A stretch of DNA of 64,000 nt, taken from Nitrosomonas sp. (lineage in GTDB: Bacteria > Pseudomonadota > Gammaproteobacteria > Burkholderiales > Nitrosomonadaceae). The notes beneath the pieces are model-generated. The model was not told the origin of the DNA and did no database searches. It saw nothing but the letters and a program-made list of their open reading frames with translations. The stretch is taken from the NCBI GenBank assembly GCA_016703745.1, contig JADJBK010000006.1, positions 496,001 through 560,000 on the forward strand, read 5' to 3'. Shown here piece by piece: positions 54,163 to 62,919 of this stretch (positions within the stretch are counted from its first letter, which is position 1; each line of letters opens with the position of its first letter). The position numbers and the translations under genes were made by a program.

Positions 54163-55218
54163 ATGACTACCCTTACTCGACTTCTAATTTGCGGTTGTTT
54201 TGTTTTCGGATTTTCGGCCTGCTCGATCGATGAGAAGGCGGATTCGGCTCAAACAACGGCTCCCTGGGTAAAAACCGTTCTGGCCAGCGCCGATGATCAA
54301 TCCGCACTGGAGCTCTCCGGCGTGGTGCGTGCGCGCTATGAAACACCAGTGGCATTTCAGCTGAGTGGACGCATTGCCGCGCGCCACGTTCATGCCGGAC
54401 AACAGGTTAAAAAAGATCAGCTTTTGTTTGAACTGGATACACGCGATCTGCTGCAGACGATCCAGACTGCCGCAGCTGAGCGGGCAGCCTCAGTAGCCGC
54501 ACTTGCTACCGCAACAGCAGACGTAGATCGAGACCAGAAATTACTGGCAAGAAATTTCGTGAGCAAGCAAGCGCTTGACCGGAGCAAACTGACTGAACAA
54601 GAAGCTCGTGCCCGGCTGAATGCGGCACGGGCAAGAGAAAAGCAGGCACAACATGCTTTGGGATACGCCAGGTTACGTGCGGAAGCATCCGGCGTACTGA
54701 TTGAGGTGAGCGGCGAGCCTGGCCAGGTCATTTCGTTTGGACAGGCAATTGCGGTGCTGGCACACGATGGTGAGCGGGAGGTGGAGGTATTTTTCCCTGA
54801 GACTGCCCTGCCGCGTGAATCAGGCAGTGCCGATCTGCCTGATGGCAATGTGCCACTGCTGCTGCGTGAGGCGGCAGGCGCGGCCAATCCTGCCAGCCGT
54901 ACCTGGCGCGCACGTTATCGCATCAAGCAGGATCACCAGGATTTATTACTGGGGCGGATCGTAAAAACCCATTTCATAAAAAACAGCGGTGCAGACAGTA
55001 CACTGAAAATTCCACTCGGCGCCTTGGATGAACGCGGCGAAGGCGCGCGCATCTGGCAGTTGCGCGAGGGTAAGGCGCAACCAGTATCCGCCCAGGTTAT
55101 TGCACTGGATAATGAGCATGCCTGGGTACGTGCCGATCTAGCGGAGAATAACCGCATCATCGCACTGGGAGTCAACCTGCTTAAACCTGGCATGGCCGTT
55201 CAGGCGCTGACGCAGTGA
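54163..55218 (+). CDS. RND efflux periplasmic adaptor lipoprotein
   Basis: The 351-residue protein has a lipoprotein signal (MTTLTRLLICGCFVFGFSAC, cysteine at 20), a membrane-fusion-protein lipoyl part (GRIAARHVHAGQQVKKDQLLFELDTRDL), an Ala/Arg-rich helical hairpin (about 105-165) and a beta-barrel region. It bridges an inner-membrane RND pump to an outer-membrane channel. It overlaps the pump gene (GTGA). No strong ribosome site is seen before the ATG. Confidence 0.92.
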   Translation: MTTLTRLLICGCFVFGFSACSIDEKADSAQTTAPWVKTVLASADDQSALELSGVVRARYETPVAFQLSGRIAARHVHAGQQVKKDQLLFELDTRDLLQTIQTAAAERAASVAALATATADVDRDQKLLARNFVSKQALDRSKLTEQEARARLNAARAREKQAQHALGYARLRAEASGVLIEVSGEPGQVISFGQAIAVLAHDGEREVEVFFPETALPRESGSADLPDGNVPLLLREAAGAANPASRTWRARYRIKQDHQDLLLGRIVKTHFIKNSGADSTLKIPLGALDERGEGARIWQLREGKAQPVSAQVIALDNEHAWVRADLAENNRIIALGVNLLKPGMAVQALTQ

Positions 55219-58200
55219 GTTTCCCTAATCTTTCCAAGATTGCTGTCCGCGAACGTTCGGTTACGCTGTTTTTTATTCTGTTTTCAGTTTTTGCCGGCAT
55301 CTACGCTTTTCTTTCGCTGGGGCGCGCGGAAGATCCCGCATTTACCGTACGGGTAATGGTGGTATCGGTACTTTGGCCAGGCGCTACTACGGAGGAAATC
55401 CAAAACCAGGTAGTGGATCGTCTGGAAAAACGTGTTCAGGAAGTAGAACATCTATACCGCATTGAAACCACGATTCGTCCAGGTCGGGCTGATTTGCAGG
55501 TGGAATTTCATGATTATGTTACCAACGCCATGATTCTGGATCTTTTCTACCAGGTGCGCAAACGCATGGTGGATGAGGCGCCCCGTCTTCCGCGAGAAGT
55601 GGTTGGGCCCATCATCAACGAGGATTTTTCTGACGTTTACTTCACGCTCATCGCACTTACCGCCCCCGGCATGCCCATGTGGCAGCTGACACGTGCAACA
55701 GAAGCGATACGCGACCGTCTGCAACGGGTTGAAGGCGTGCATAAAGCGCTGATATTGGGAGAGCGCAGCGAGCGGGTCTATATCGAGTTTGATAACGCTC
55801 GGCTGATCAATCTGGGAATTTCTCCACAGCAAATCTTTGATGCGATTGAGGCGCACAATCGCATGGTGCCTGCTGGTTTTCTGGAAACAGCCGGGCCACG
55901 CATCTATATCCGGCTGGATACCGATCTTGCTGATCCCGCAGCGCTTGCCGCCATTCCAATCCGCATTGGCGATAGCCTGCTGCGCCTCGATGACGTTGCA
56001 ACCATCAGTCGTGGCTATGAGGACCCCCCGAGTTACCTGGTCCGGGCGCAAGGCGAGGATGCGGTTGTGCTGGGCGTCGTCATGCGCAAAGGTGAGAACG
56101 GCCTGGATCTCGGAGAACGTCTTGCCACTTTTTTGGAAGCTGAGCGTGGCCGCCTGCCACTTGGCATGTCCATGACACAACTGACCAATCAGGCCGAGGT
56201 CATTTCTGCTGCTGTCGATCTTTTTCAGATCAAGCTGCTGGTTGCCGTCATGGTTGTAATGGGCGTAACCTTGCTGGCAATCGGCTGGCATGCGGGGCTG
56301 GTAGTCGGGATTGCCATTCCGATCACGCTGGGCATCACTTTCCTCCTGATCAAGGCAGGCGGCATCAATCTTGATCGTATCTCACTCGGCGCGTTGATTA
56401 TCGCGCTTGGATTACTGGTGGATGACGCCATTATCTCGATTGAAATGATGGTGGTGAAGATGTCCGAAGGTTGGGACCGTGTACGCGCCGCAACTCATGC
56501 CTGGACCGTCACCGCAGCGCCGATGCTGTTCGGAACGCTGGTTACCATAGCGGGTTTTGTGCCAATTGGTTTTGCAAAATCGGGTGTAGGTGAATATGCA
56601 GGTAATATTTTCTGGGTACTTGCTTATTCGCTGTTGGCATCCTGGATCGTGGCAGTAACTTTTACACCTTATTTAGGCACTTTGCTGTTGCCTGACCAGC
56701 AGAAACATGCAGCCGATGAAGGCAAGCTTTATCAGACACCGCGCTACAATAAAATTCGCGCACTGATCCGCTGGTGCGTGCTGCATCGGAAAACCATTGT
56801 ATTCGGTACCATCGCCTTGCTGCTGTCAAGCATTGCCGGACTGATCGGGCCAGTGCAAAAGCAGTTCTTCCCCAGCTCTGATCGTCCGGAAATACTGGTC
56901 AGCATTTTTATGCCGCAGGGCAGCGCCATCATCAATACCGATGCGACGGTACAGAAAATGGAAGCGATTCTTGCTGAAATGCCGGAGATCAAAACGTACT
57001 CGTCCTACATTGGTGCGGGCGTGCCACGCTTTTTCTTTGCGGTCAATCCAGAACAGCCCGACCCGGCTTTTGCCAAACTCATTATCGTGGCGAAAGACGC
57101 GGCTGCGCGCGATAAAATTATGGCAGCGCTTGATCATCATATTGTCAACGGCGCATTTCCGGAAGCAAGGGTCCGGGTAACGACATTATTGTTTGGCCCG
57201 CCCATTGTCTGGCCTATCACATTTCGTGTCGTTGGTCCAGATCCGGTCAATCTACGGGAAATTGCGCATCAGGTGCGGGATGTCATGAAAACCAACCCCT
57301 ACGCGCATGACCCCCATCTGGAATGGGATGAGCGAGCACCAATACTCCATCTGGCCATCGATCAAAACCAACTGAGCCTGACTGGACTGACACCCCAGGA
57401 TATTGCGCAGCAGCTTCAATTCCAGCTCGATGGTTTGTCCGTTACAGAGGTGCGGCATGGTATCCGCACGGTGGAGGTGCGTGCACGTGGTCTAAAGGAT
57501 AACAAGTCAGATCTATTGGCGTTGGAAATAAAAACCCAGGATGGACGCAAAGTGCCTCTGGCGCAAATTGGCGAACAGCAGGTGCGTTATGAAGACCCGG
57601 TTATCCGGCGCTACAATCGCGAACTTTTCATCGCAGTGAATGCGGAAGCGCGTGGCGCGCAGTCGAGTGATATTACTGCGGACATCTGGGAAAATCTCAA
57701 AAATATCCGGCAGGCATTGCCCGAAGATTACCGCATCGATATTGGCGGAACCGTCGAAGACTCAATTCGTGCCGATTCCTCGATCGAGAAACTGCAGCCA
57801 CTTATGGTTGGCCTGATGCTGATCTTCATCATGTTGCAGATGCGTTCATTTTCCGGCACCTTTATCGTCGTGGCAACGGCTCCCCTGGGTTTAATAGGCG
57901 CAGTAATCGCTTTATTGCTGTTCAACCAGCCTTTTGGCTTTGTTGCACTTCTTGGATTGACGGGTTTGGCGGGTATTCTGATGCGCAACACCTTGATTCT
58001 CACCCAGCAAGTGTCAGACAACATCGCAGCGGGCATGGAAATTCTACCTGCCGTGGTGGAGGCTGCCGTGCACCGATCCCGCCCGGTTGTCCTGACAGCG
58101 CTGGCCGCTGCGCTGGCCTTTATTCCCCTGACGCTCGACAGTTTCTGGGGACCGCTCGCCTATGTATTGATCGGTGGCGTACTGGTTGGCACCGCAATTA

Positions 58201-58250
58201 CACTGCTTTTTGTTCCGGCGCTGTACGCGCTCTGGTTCAGGATACGTTGA
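55215..58250 (+). CDS. RND-family efflux transporter (AcrB/HAE1-like)
   Basis: The 1011-residue protein starts at a GTG overlapping the adaptor stop. It has the RND layout: helix 1, large periplasmic loop, helices 2-6, a second loop, helices 8-12. The proton-relay aspartates are in LGLLVDDAIISIEMM (helix 4), and RPVVLTALAAALAFIPL near the C-terminus is typical. Substrate cannot be told from the sequence. No outer-membrane channel gene is nearby, so it would use one encoded elsewhere. Confidence 0.94.
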   Translation: MSFPNLSKIAVRERSVTLFFILFSVFAGIYAFLSLGRAEDPAFTVRVMVVSVLWPGATTEEIQNQVVDRLEKRVQEVEHLYRIETTIRPGRADLQVEFHDYVTNAMILDLFYQVRKRMVDEAPRLPREVVGPIINEDFSDVYFTLIALTAPGMPMWQLTRATEAIRDRLQRVEGVHKALILGERSERVYIEFDNARLINLGISPQQIFDAIEAHNRMVPAGFLETAGPRIYIRLDTDLADPAALAAIPIRIGDSLLRLDDVATISRGYEDPPSYLVRAQGEDAVVLGVVMRKGENGLDLGERLATFLEAERGRLPLGMSMTQLTNQAEVISAAVDLFQIKLLVAVMVVMGVTLLAIGWHAGLVVGIAIPITLGITFLLIKAGGINLDRISLGALIIALGLLVDDAIISIEMMVVKMSEGWDRVRAATHAWTVTAAPMLFGTLVTIAGFVPIGFAKSGVGEYAGNIFWVLAYSLLASWIVAVTFTPYLGTLLLPDQQKHAADEGKLYQTPRYNKIRALIRWCVLHRKTIVFGTIALLLSSIAGLIGPVQKQFFPSSDRPEILVSIFMPQGSAIINTDATVQKMEAILAEMPEIKTYSSYIGAGVPRFFFAVNPEQPDPAFAKLIIVAKDAAARDKIMAALDHHIVNGAFPEARVRVTTLLFGPPIVWPITFRVVGPDPVNLREIAHQVRDVMKTNPYAHDPHLEWDERAPILHLAIDQNQLSLTGLTPQDIAQQLQFQLDGLSVTEVRHGIRTVEVRARGLKDNKSDLLALEIKTQDGRKVPLAQIGEQQVRYEDPVIRRYNRELFIAVNAEARGAQSSDITADIWENLKNIRQALPEDYRIDIGGTVEDSIRADSSIEKLQPLMVGLMLIFIMLQMRSFSGTFIVVATAPLGLIGAVIALLLFNQPFGFVALLGLTGLAGILMRNTLILTQQVSDNIAAGMEILPAVVEAAVHRSRPVVLTALAAALAFIPLTLDSFWGPLAYVLIGGVLVGTAITLLFVPALYALWFRIR

Positions 58251-58259
58251 CCATACCTC

Positions 58260-58377
58260 CTGGGTATGAGAGGACATAGGCATAGAAAATAAACCACCTT
58301 TTCCATGGGCTTTGAATGCGCTGAAAGCTGGCACCTTTGCGATGTGCGGCGATCAGATAAATGCCATAGCGCCCCCC
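58260..58377 (-). pseudogene. TrkA_C-like remnant related to the 52-kb fragment
   Basis: Minus strand, GRYGIYLIAAHRKGASFQRI, then SPWKRW. This aligns with ARYGIHLITVHRKDASIGEG then SPWW at 52 kb, and the DNA is visibly related (GCGATG, GATCA and ATGCCATAGCGC at matching spacing). The open frame gives no complete gene. The rest of 58378-58640 shows nothing I can name. Confidence 0.4.
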
Positions 58378-58640
58378 ATCCGCTATAGTCATCATGCCGC
58401 TCATGATCGTGGCATACGATAGCGAAATCAGAAAGCGTAAAGGAGAAGCCTGTAATCAGATACTCGAATACCTGTTTATTTGAAATATAGCGAGAATCGG
58501 CTATTAACGGACTTGGTAAAAATGAAAATTAACGTTAAGTTATGGATATGGCGCATTATTCCCAAAATTAACCCAGCTTTGTCTTTCCTTAAAAACAAAA
58601 AAAACCAACAAATCCTGGTTTACGCACCAATTAATATTTA

Positions 58641-59522
58641 TTACTCTGCAGATGTGAAGATGAAAGATGATCGGTTAATTATTTCGGGCTGATAAGGATG
58701 AATAGTTTTCTGGTAGCGCTGGAGAATTTTGTCGACATACTTAACGGTTTCAGGATAAGGAGGAATACCACGATACTTTTCAACCGCACCTTCTCCTGCG
58801 TTATAAGCAGCAACCACCCACGCAACATTTCCCCTGAAATAGGCAAGCAGCCATCTTAGATAGGCAAGTCCACCTTTGATGTTTTCCTCGGGATCAAAAC
58901 TGTCCTTGACCTGAAAACGTTGGGCAGTCGCCGGGATAAGCTGCATGAGTCCCTGGGCATTTTTTGGAGAAACCGCACGACTGTTAAAAGCAGATTCAAC
59001 AGAAATAATAGCCAGTACTAAATTTGGATCCACCCGGTATTCCAGCGCTAATTTATACACTAACGAGATAACGGATTGTTGCCCTACAGGGTAAGTCATC
59101 TGTTGATTGCCCGCATAATTGATGCTCGCAGAGGAAACTATTTCACAACCACGTAAAGTGGTATTGGATCGATTGTCTGATGGCAGGTAAGCAATCATTT
59201 TTTGCGCACCCGGGTGTTTCTTTTTAGCTGCTCGGGTAAACAATGCTGCGGCAGTCTTTTCATCTCGCGTTACCCCGCGCCCATTGGCATACATCCACCC
59301 TAGTGCGTATAGTCCATCGGACGAACCCCGCCGCGCAGCAAGGCAGTAATATTCCATCGCTTTAGCGTAGTCTTTAGGGATACCTTCACCATGCTCATAC
59401 TGTTGTCCCAATGCAAGTAATGTTTTGAAGTTACCTGCTTTTGCATGGGTGCACGCGAGTAATAGCCCGCACAACAAACCTATTGATTTTTGAGAGAACA
59501 GATTAGAGAAATAGGAAGCCAT
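58641..59522 (-). CDS. Sel1-repeat / SLT lytic transglycosylase
   Basis: The 293-residue protein has a signal peptide (to about residue 30), two Sel1-type repeats (EHGEGIPKDYAKAMEYYCLAA and MYANGRGVTRDEKTAAALFTRAA, about 38-105) and a C-terminal SLT domain with catalytic glutamate in AIISVESAFNSRA, then NAQGLMQLIP and AAYNAGEGAV. It would cleave peptidoglycan, with the repeats as a protein-binding platform. The SLT part resembles the compact LtgG/IagB-like enzymes. Confidence 0.9.
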   Translation of the reverse strand: MASYFSNLFSQKSIGLLCGLLLACTHAKAGNFKTLLALGQQYEHGEGIPKDYAKAMEYYCLAARRGSSDGLYALGWMYANGRGVTRDEKTAAALFTRAAKKKHPGAQKMIAYLPSDNRSNTTLRGCEIVSSASINYAGNQQMTYPVGQQSVISLVYKLALEYRVDPNLVLAIISVESAFNSRAVSPKNAQGLMQLIPATAQRFQVKDSFDPEENIKGGLAYLRWLLAYFRGNVAWVVAAYNAGEGAVEKYRGIPPYPETVKYVDKILQRYQKTIHPYQPEIINRSSFIFTSAE

Positions 59523-59682
59523 AGGTAGTTATCCTGGAAATATTCTGGTACCCATAAAGCGGCACAGAACGTGACAGCATAAATATCATCCACCTTACCA
59601 ATTGATCTTGAAGATAATATACACCAGCATATATCAATAAACCTGATCGAAATAGACGGTCAATTCTCTCCGCTTATTGTTA

Positions 59683-60303
59683 TCAAAAAAAATCCGGCAT
59701 AGAGACTCCCATCCATAAAAGAGCCAACACCACCAGAGTAATGCCAACCCCCACGGTACCAACGATCATACCCACAATAATAGTTAACCCATCCTTGCTA
59801 AGCAATCCCAAAGACATGATAAGAATACCCCAGCCAGGAGGAAAATTAGTTAACGGAATCGGCAGTGCAATTGAAAGTGAAAATATAAATGCAAAAATAC
59901 CAATAATACGTTCCCACGCATGCGTGCTGATATAAGTCAATCTCGGGTGGAGATAGCTCTCGATTTTACGCAACCAGGGCGTGGCTTTCTGTACCATTTT
60001 ATCGAGATTTACTTTTTTGATTTGCTTGGCTGCCAGCCATTGAGGAATCCAGGGTGATTTCATACCCCACATCATCTGCACGGAAAAAATAAATAGTGGT
60101 ATCGAAAAAAAAGTGGTATACCCTGGCGGCACCGGAACCGGTAAACATAGTGGCAATGCGGCAATGGCCAGCAATACGCCAAACCCTCTCTCATGCAAAG
60201 AATTTTTTATCTCCCTCACACTGATGACTTCATTATGGTTTTGCACCACAATTAACTGCAGCAATTCGGATGTGTTACTTTCTTTTTGCTCAGGATTCTC
60301 CAA
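59683..60303 (-). CDS. ExoD-family membrane protein
   Basis: The 206-residue protein has an ExoD domain with four or so membrane helices (ALPLCLPVPVPPGYTTFFSIPL, FIFSLSIALPIPLTNFPPG). ExoD relatives are linked to exopolysaccharide production in rhizobia, but the molecular role is unknown. The start is a TTG at 60303 with AGGGGA at good spacing; no ATG lies nearby in frame. It is not part of the eps cluster at 15-27 kb. Confidence 0.85.
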   Translation of the reverse strand: MENPEQKESNTSELLQLIVVQNHNEVISVREIKNSLHERGFGVLLAIAALPLCLPVPVPPGYTTFFSIPLFIFSVQMMWGMKSPWIPQWLAAKQIKKVNLDKMVQKATPWLRKIESYLHPRLTYISTHAWERIIGIFAFIFSLSIALPIPLTNFPPGWGILIMSLGLLSKDGLTIIVGMIVGTVGVGITLVVLALLWMGVSMPDFF

Positions 60304-60473
60304 TTCAGTCCCCTAGTTATGTGATTCACCCATTTTATACAGATAACAGGCGCCTGATTTACTTTCTAAATTGCATTAAGCCTTATTTTGAAATCGTTAT
60401 TTTATTCCCCACCCAAGGACTCAAACTACTCGACAGCGGAGCGCTATCCGGCACTTATCGCTTATTTTAGTTC

Positions 60474-60503
60474 TTGAGTAAAGCCCCCGTCTCGTTATAT
60501 ACT
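60474..60503 (+). promoter_or_regulatory. promoter of the small lipoprotein gene
   Basis: TTGAGT (60474-60479), 18 bases, TATACT (60498-60503). The ATG lies 48 bases downstream. Confidence 0.55.
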
Positions 60504-60550
60504 GTGAACCCACAATGTAGTTTTTGTGCAATCTTATTAAGGAATTTACA

Positions 60551-60691
60551 ATGAAATCTGTATATGTATTGGCTATCGTCGCAGCAATGGTATTAGCAGC
60601 ATGTGGACGCCCAGAACAACCACAACCTACTACCCAAAAAGAAGCTTTTGAAAAAATTCAGTCTGGTGCAGGACAAGATTCCAAAGAATAA
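60551..60691 (+). CDS. 46-residue lipoprotein of unknown function
   Basis: The frame starts MKSVYVLAIVAAMVLAAC, a lipoprotein signal with cysteine at 18, followed by a short polar tail (PQPTTQKEAFEKIQ). AAGGAA lies eight bases before the ATG. A promoter upstream and a strong terminator 22 bases downstream make it a complete single-gene unit. Small entericidin-like or LptM-like lipoproteins are of comparable size, but I see no specific match. Confidence 0.75.
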   Translation: MKSVYVLAIVAAMVLAACGRPEQPQPTTQKEAFEKIQSGAGQDSKE

Positions 60692-60712
60692 TATTATTCT
60701 TTACTAAGACCT

Positions 60713-60752
60713 GACCATAAAAAAACCGCCATTTGGCGGTTTTTTTATGGTC
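60713..60752 (+). terminator. strong bidirectional terminator
   Basis: Eighteen-base perfect arms (GACCATAAAAAAACCGCC and its complement) around ATTT, with A/T runs on both sides, between the small lipoprotein gene and the convergent bamC. Confidence 0.92.
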
Positions 60753-60806
60753 AATGGTGTGATTGTAATGCATTGCTATCAATAGCGCGTAAGCTATTGG
60801 CTGTCT

Positions 60807-61955
60807 CTATTTCAATTGCTCGTATAACAAACTGGTAATACGCTTGGCAATTGCGGATTCAGCTGGTGTTCCATCAACGTTTCTTATCACGGCCTCACTG
60901 TTCAAACCAATTTCATTAACTTGAATTTGATATTTTTCAGCCACTTTATCGGTATCGGTTTTCCAGAAAGCAATCTTTGATAGCAATCCTTCCCCCTTGT
61001 TTACCTGGCGAGCTTCTTCCGCGCTAACGTAGCGAACAAAGTAAATGCCGTTGGTTCGATCCCTGTCTTCCACTGTAAATCCTACCCGATCCAGAGCCAA
61101 CCCCACTCTGCGCCACGCACGATCAAATGCTTCTTTAATAATCAGCACGCCTTCCCTGCTGTTATCAATGAAGGCACGTGTTTCAGCAACATTTTCACTG
61201 GCGGCTACTTCAATAATCGCCCGCTCCTCCTCCACCCCAAAATGCTTCATCATTCGCGTTAGCATTTCTGCTTCCAGTTCAGGATCAGCCTGTCTTGGCT
61301 GCCAAATTGTACGATTAGTACTTCGATCAGCAAGTACTTCAATCATCCCTCGATGACTGATATAAATCTCAGTATTACCAGTTTCGCTACGTTCCAGACG
61401 GGCACGAAACTTATCCCGCTCTGCGGTCGAGTACAAACCATCCAGAAAAGTGGAGAGCGCGCTGCGAATAATATCTTGTGGAATCTTGGCACGATTCTCC
61501 GCCCAATCAGTTTCCATAATGCCGACGTCTGGCGCCTCCAGTTTGAGCAAGAACCCCATATCCTGCCAGAATTCCTTAACCTGTGGCCAAACGACCTCTG
61601 GTGCACGCGGCACTACCAACCAGCGCTGCGTACCGGCGCGAGCCATCCGAACATCTCCCTGCATTTCGGTTGCAGATAAAATAGAAGATTCGGTGCGTGT
61701 ATTACCCTGACCACCCTGCACACGACCATCATAGGCGGAAAAGGTGGCACTTCCTGGTGTATTGATATCCGGAACGGTAAAACGATCTTCAGTATCAGGC
61801 AAAGTCAAATCTGGAGGGATTTCAAGTGGAGGCAGTTTACCTGCCGACTTATAGTTAATTTTGTCTGCTTCAGGCAATAGATTACAACCTGACAGCAAAA
61901 CCAGAAGTGCAAGACACGATATAGTGAGTTTGTGTTTATACTGCCTGTTCCGCAT
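60807..61955 (-). CDS. bamC: outer-membrane assembly lipoprotein BamC
   Basis: I start at the ATG at 61955 with AAGGG upstream; the TTG two codons earlier is less likely. The 382-residue product has a lipoprotein signal (cysteine at 24, VLLSGCNLLPE), the unstructured N-terminal segment that contacts BamD (YKSAGKLPPLEIPPDLTLP region), and two helix-grip domains. BamC is an accessory part of the BAM complex. Linkage to dapA, four bases downstream of its stop, is classic. Confidence 0.93.
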   Translation of the reverse strand: MRNRQYKHKLTISCLALLVLLSGCNLLPEADKINYKSAGKLPPLEIPPDLTLPDTEDRFTVPDINTPGSATFSAYDGRVQGGQGNTRTESSILSATEMQGDVRMARAGTQRWLVVPRAPEVVWPQVKEFWQDMGFLLKLEAPDVGIMETDWAENRAKIPQDIIRSALSTFLDGLYSTAERDKFRARLERSETGNTEIYISHRGMIEVLADRSTNRTIWQPRQADPELEAEMLTRMMKHFGVEEERAIIEVAASENVAETRAFIDNSREGVLIIKEAFDRAWRRVGLALDRVGFTVEDRDRTNGIYFVRYVSAEEARQVNKGEGLLSKIAFWKTDTDKVAEKYQIQVNEIGLNSEAVIRNVDGTPAESAIAKRITSLLYEQLK

Positions 61956-61964
61956 GAACAACCC

Positions 61965-62843
61965 TTACGTGATAACGCCAGCATGTCGCATGGCTTCCTT
62001 GATCAATTCGTGATACTTGCTGGATAGCACCGTCAATGGCAAACGCAATTCATTTCCAATAAACCCCATCTGGGCAACTGCCCATTTGACTGGAATGGGG
62101 TTGGCTTCCACGAATAAATTGGTATGCAGTTTGAACAGCTGATTATTGATATGCCGCGCTTCCGCCAACTTACCCGTAAACGCTGCATCACACATTTCGT
62201 GCATACGTCTTGGCGCGACATTTGCCGTAACCGAAATAACGCCATGACAACCAAGCAGCAGCAATGCCAGTGAAGTTGCATCATCTCCACTATAAACCAG
62301 AAAACCTTCAGGCACTCGCATCAACAAATCGCATCCACGCGCAATATTTCCGGTGGCATCCTTAATACCGATGATGCCGGGAATCTGCGCCAGCCTGATT
62401 GCTGTGTCGTTCTCGATATCGACAACCGTTCGTCCGGGCACATTATATAAAATCAGTGGAATATCCACTGCCTCAGCGATAGCCTTAAAATGCTGGTACA
62501 GACCTTCCTGAGTCGGCTTGTTGTAATAAGGCGCAACCGACAGGCAGGCATCAGCACCGGCGTTCTTTGAAAATACGGTTAACTCGACGGCTTCCCGAGT
62601 TGAATTGGCACCCGTACCCGCAATGACAGGAATACGCCCTGCAGCATGCTTAACAGCAGTACGAATCAACAGGTGATGTTCCTCAAAGTCCACTGTTGGT
62701 GATTCACCAGTCGTGCCAACCACCACGATACCGTCCGTTTTTTGCTCCACATGAAAGTCAATCAGGGAACAGAATCTGTCCAGATCCAGCCCCCCATCTT
62801 CCAGCATGGGAGTCACCATTGCTACCAGACTACCTGTAAACAT
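61965..62843 (-). CDS. dapA: 4-hydroxy-tetrahydrodipicolinate synthase
   Basis: The ATG at 62843 gives MFTGSLVAMVTPM, the usual DapA start; five codons upstream belong to a longer frame. The 292-residue class I aldolase has VVGTTGESPT, YNVPGRT and the Schiff-base lysine in GIIGIKDATGN. It catalyses the first committed step to lysine and diaminopimelate. The dapA-bamC pairing is conserved in proteobacteria. Confidence 0.96.
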   Translation of the reverse strand: MFTGSLVAMVTPMLEDGGLDLDRFCSLIDFHVEQKTDGIVVVGTTGESPTVDFEEHHLLIRTAVKHAAGRIPVIAGTGANSTREAVELTVFSKNAGADACLSVAPYYNKPTQEGLYQHFKAIAEAVDIPLILYNVPGRTVVDIENDTAIRLAQIPGIIGIKDATGNIARGCDLLMRVPEGFLVYSGDDATSLALLLLGCHGVISVTANVAPRRMHEMCDAAFTGKLAEARHINNQLFKLHTNLFVEANPIPVKWAVAQMGFIGNELRLPLTVLSSKYHELIKEAMRHAGVIT

Positions 62844-62919
62844 GGGCGTTTCTTCCAAAGAAAAATGATGGCCATTTTACCTGAATACGCACTCCTTGCT
62901 TTCTAACTTCACATGGTCC

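Noticed and set aside
55452..56291. 279-codon minus-strand frame inside the RND pump gene
   Set aside because: It lies fully within a well-supported gene, is rich in Gln/His as expected of an antisense reading, and has no recognisable domain.
58480..58692. Plus-strand 70-codon frame after the RND pump
   Set aside because: AT-rich, overlaps the end of the Sel1-SLT gene, and has no clear ribosome site or domain.
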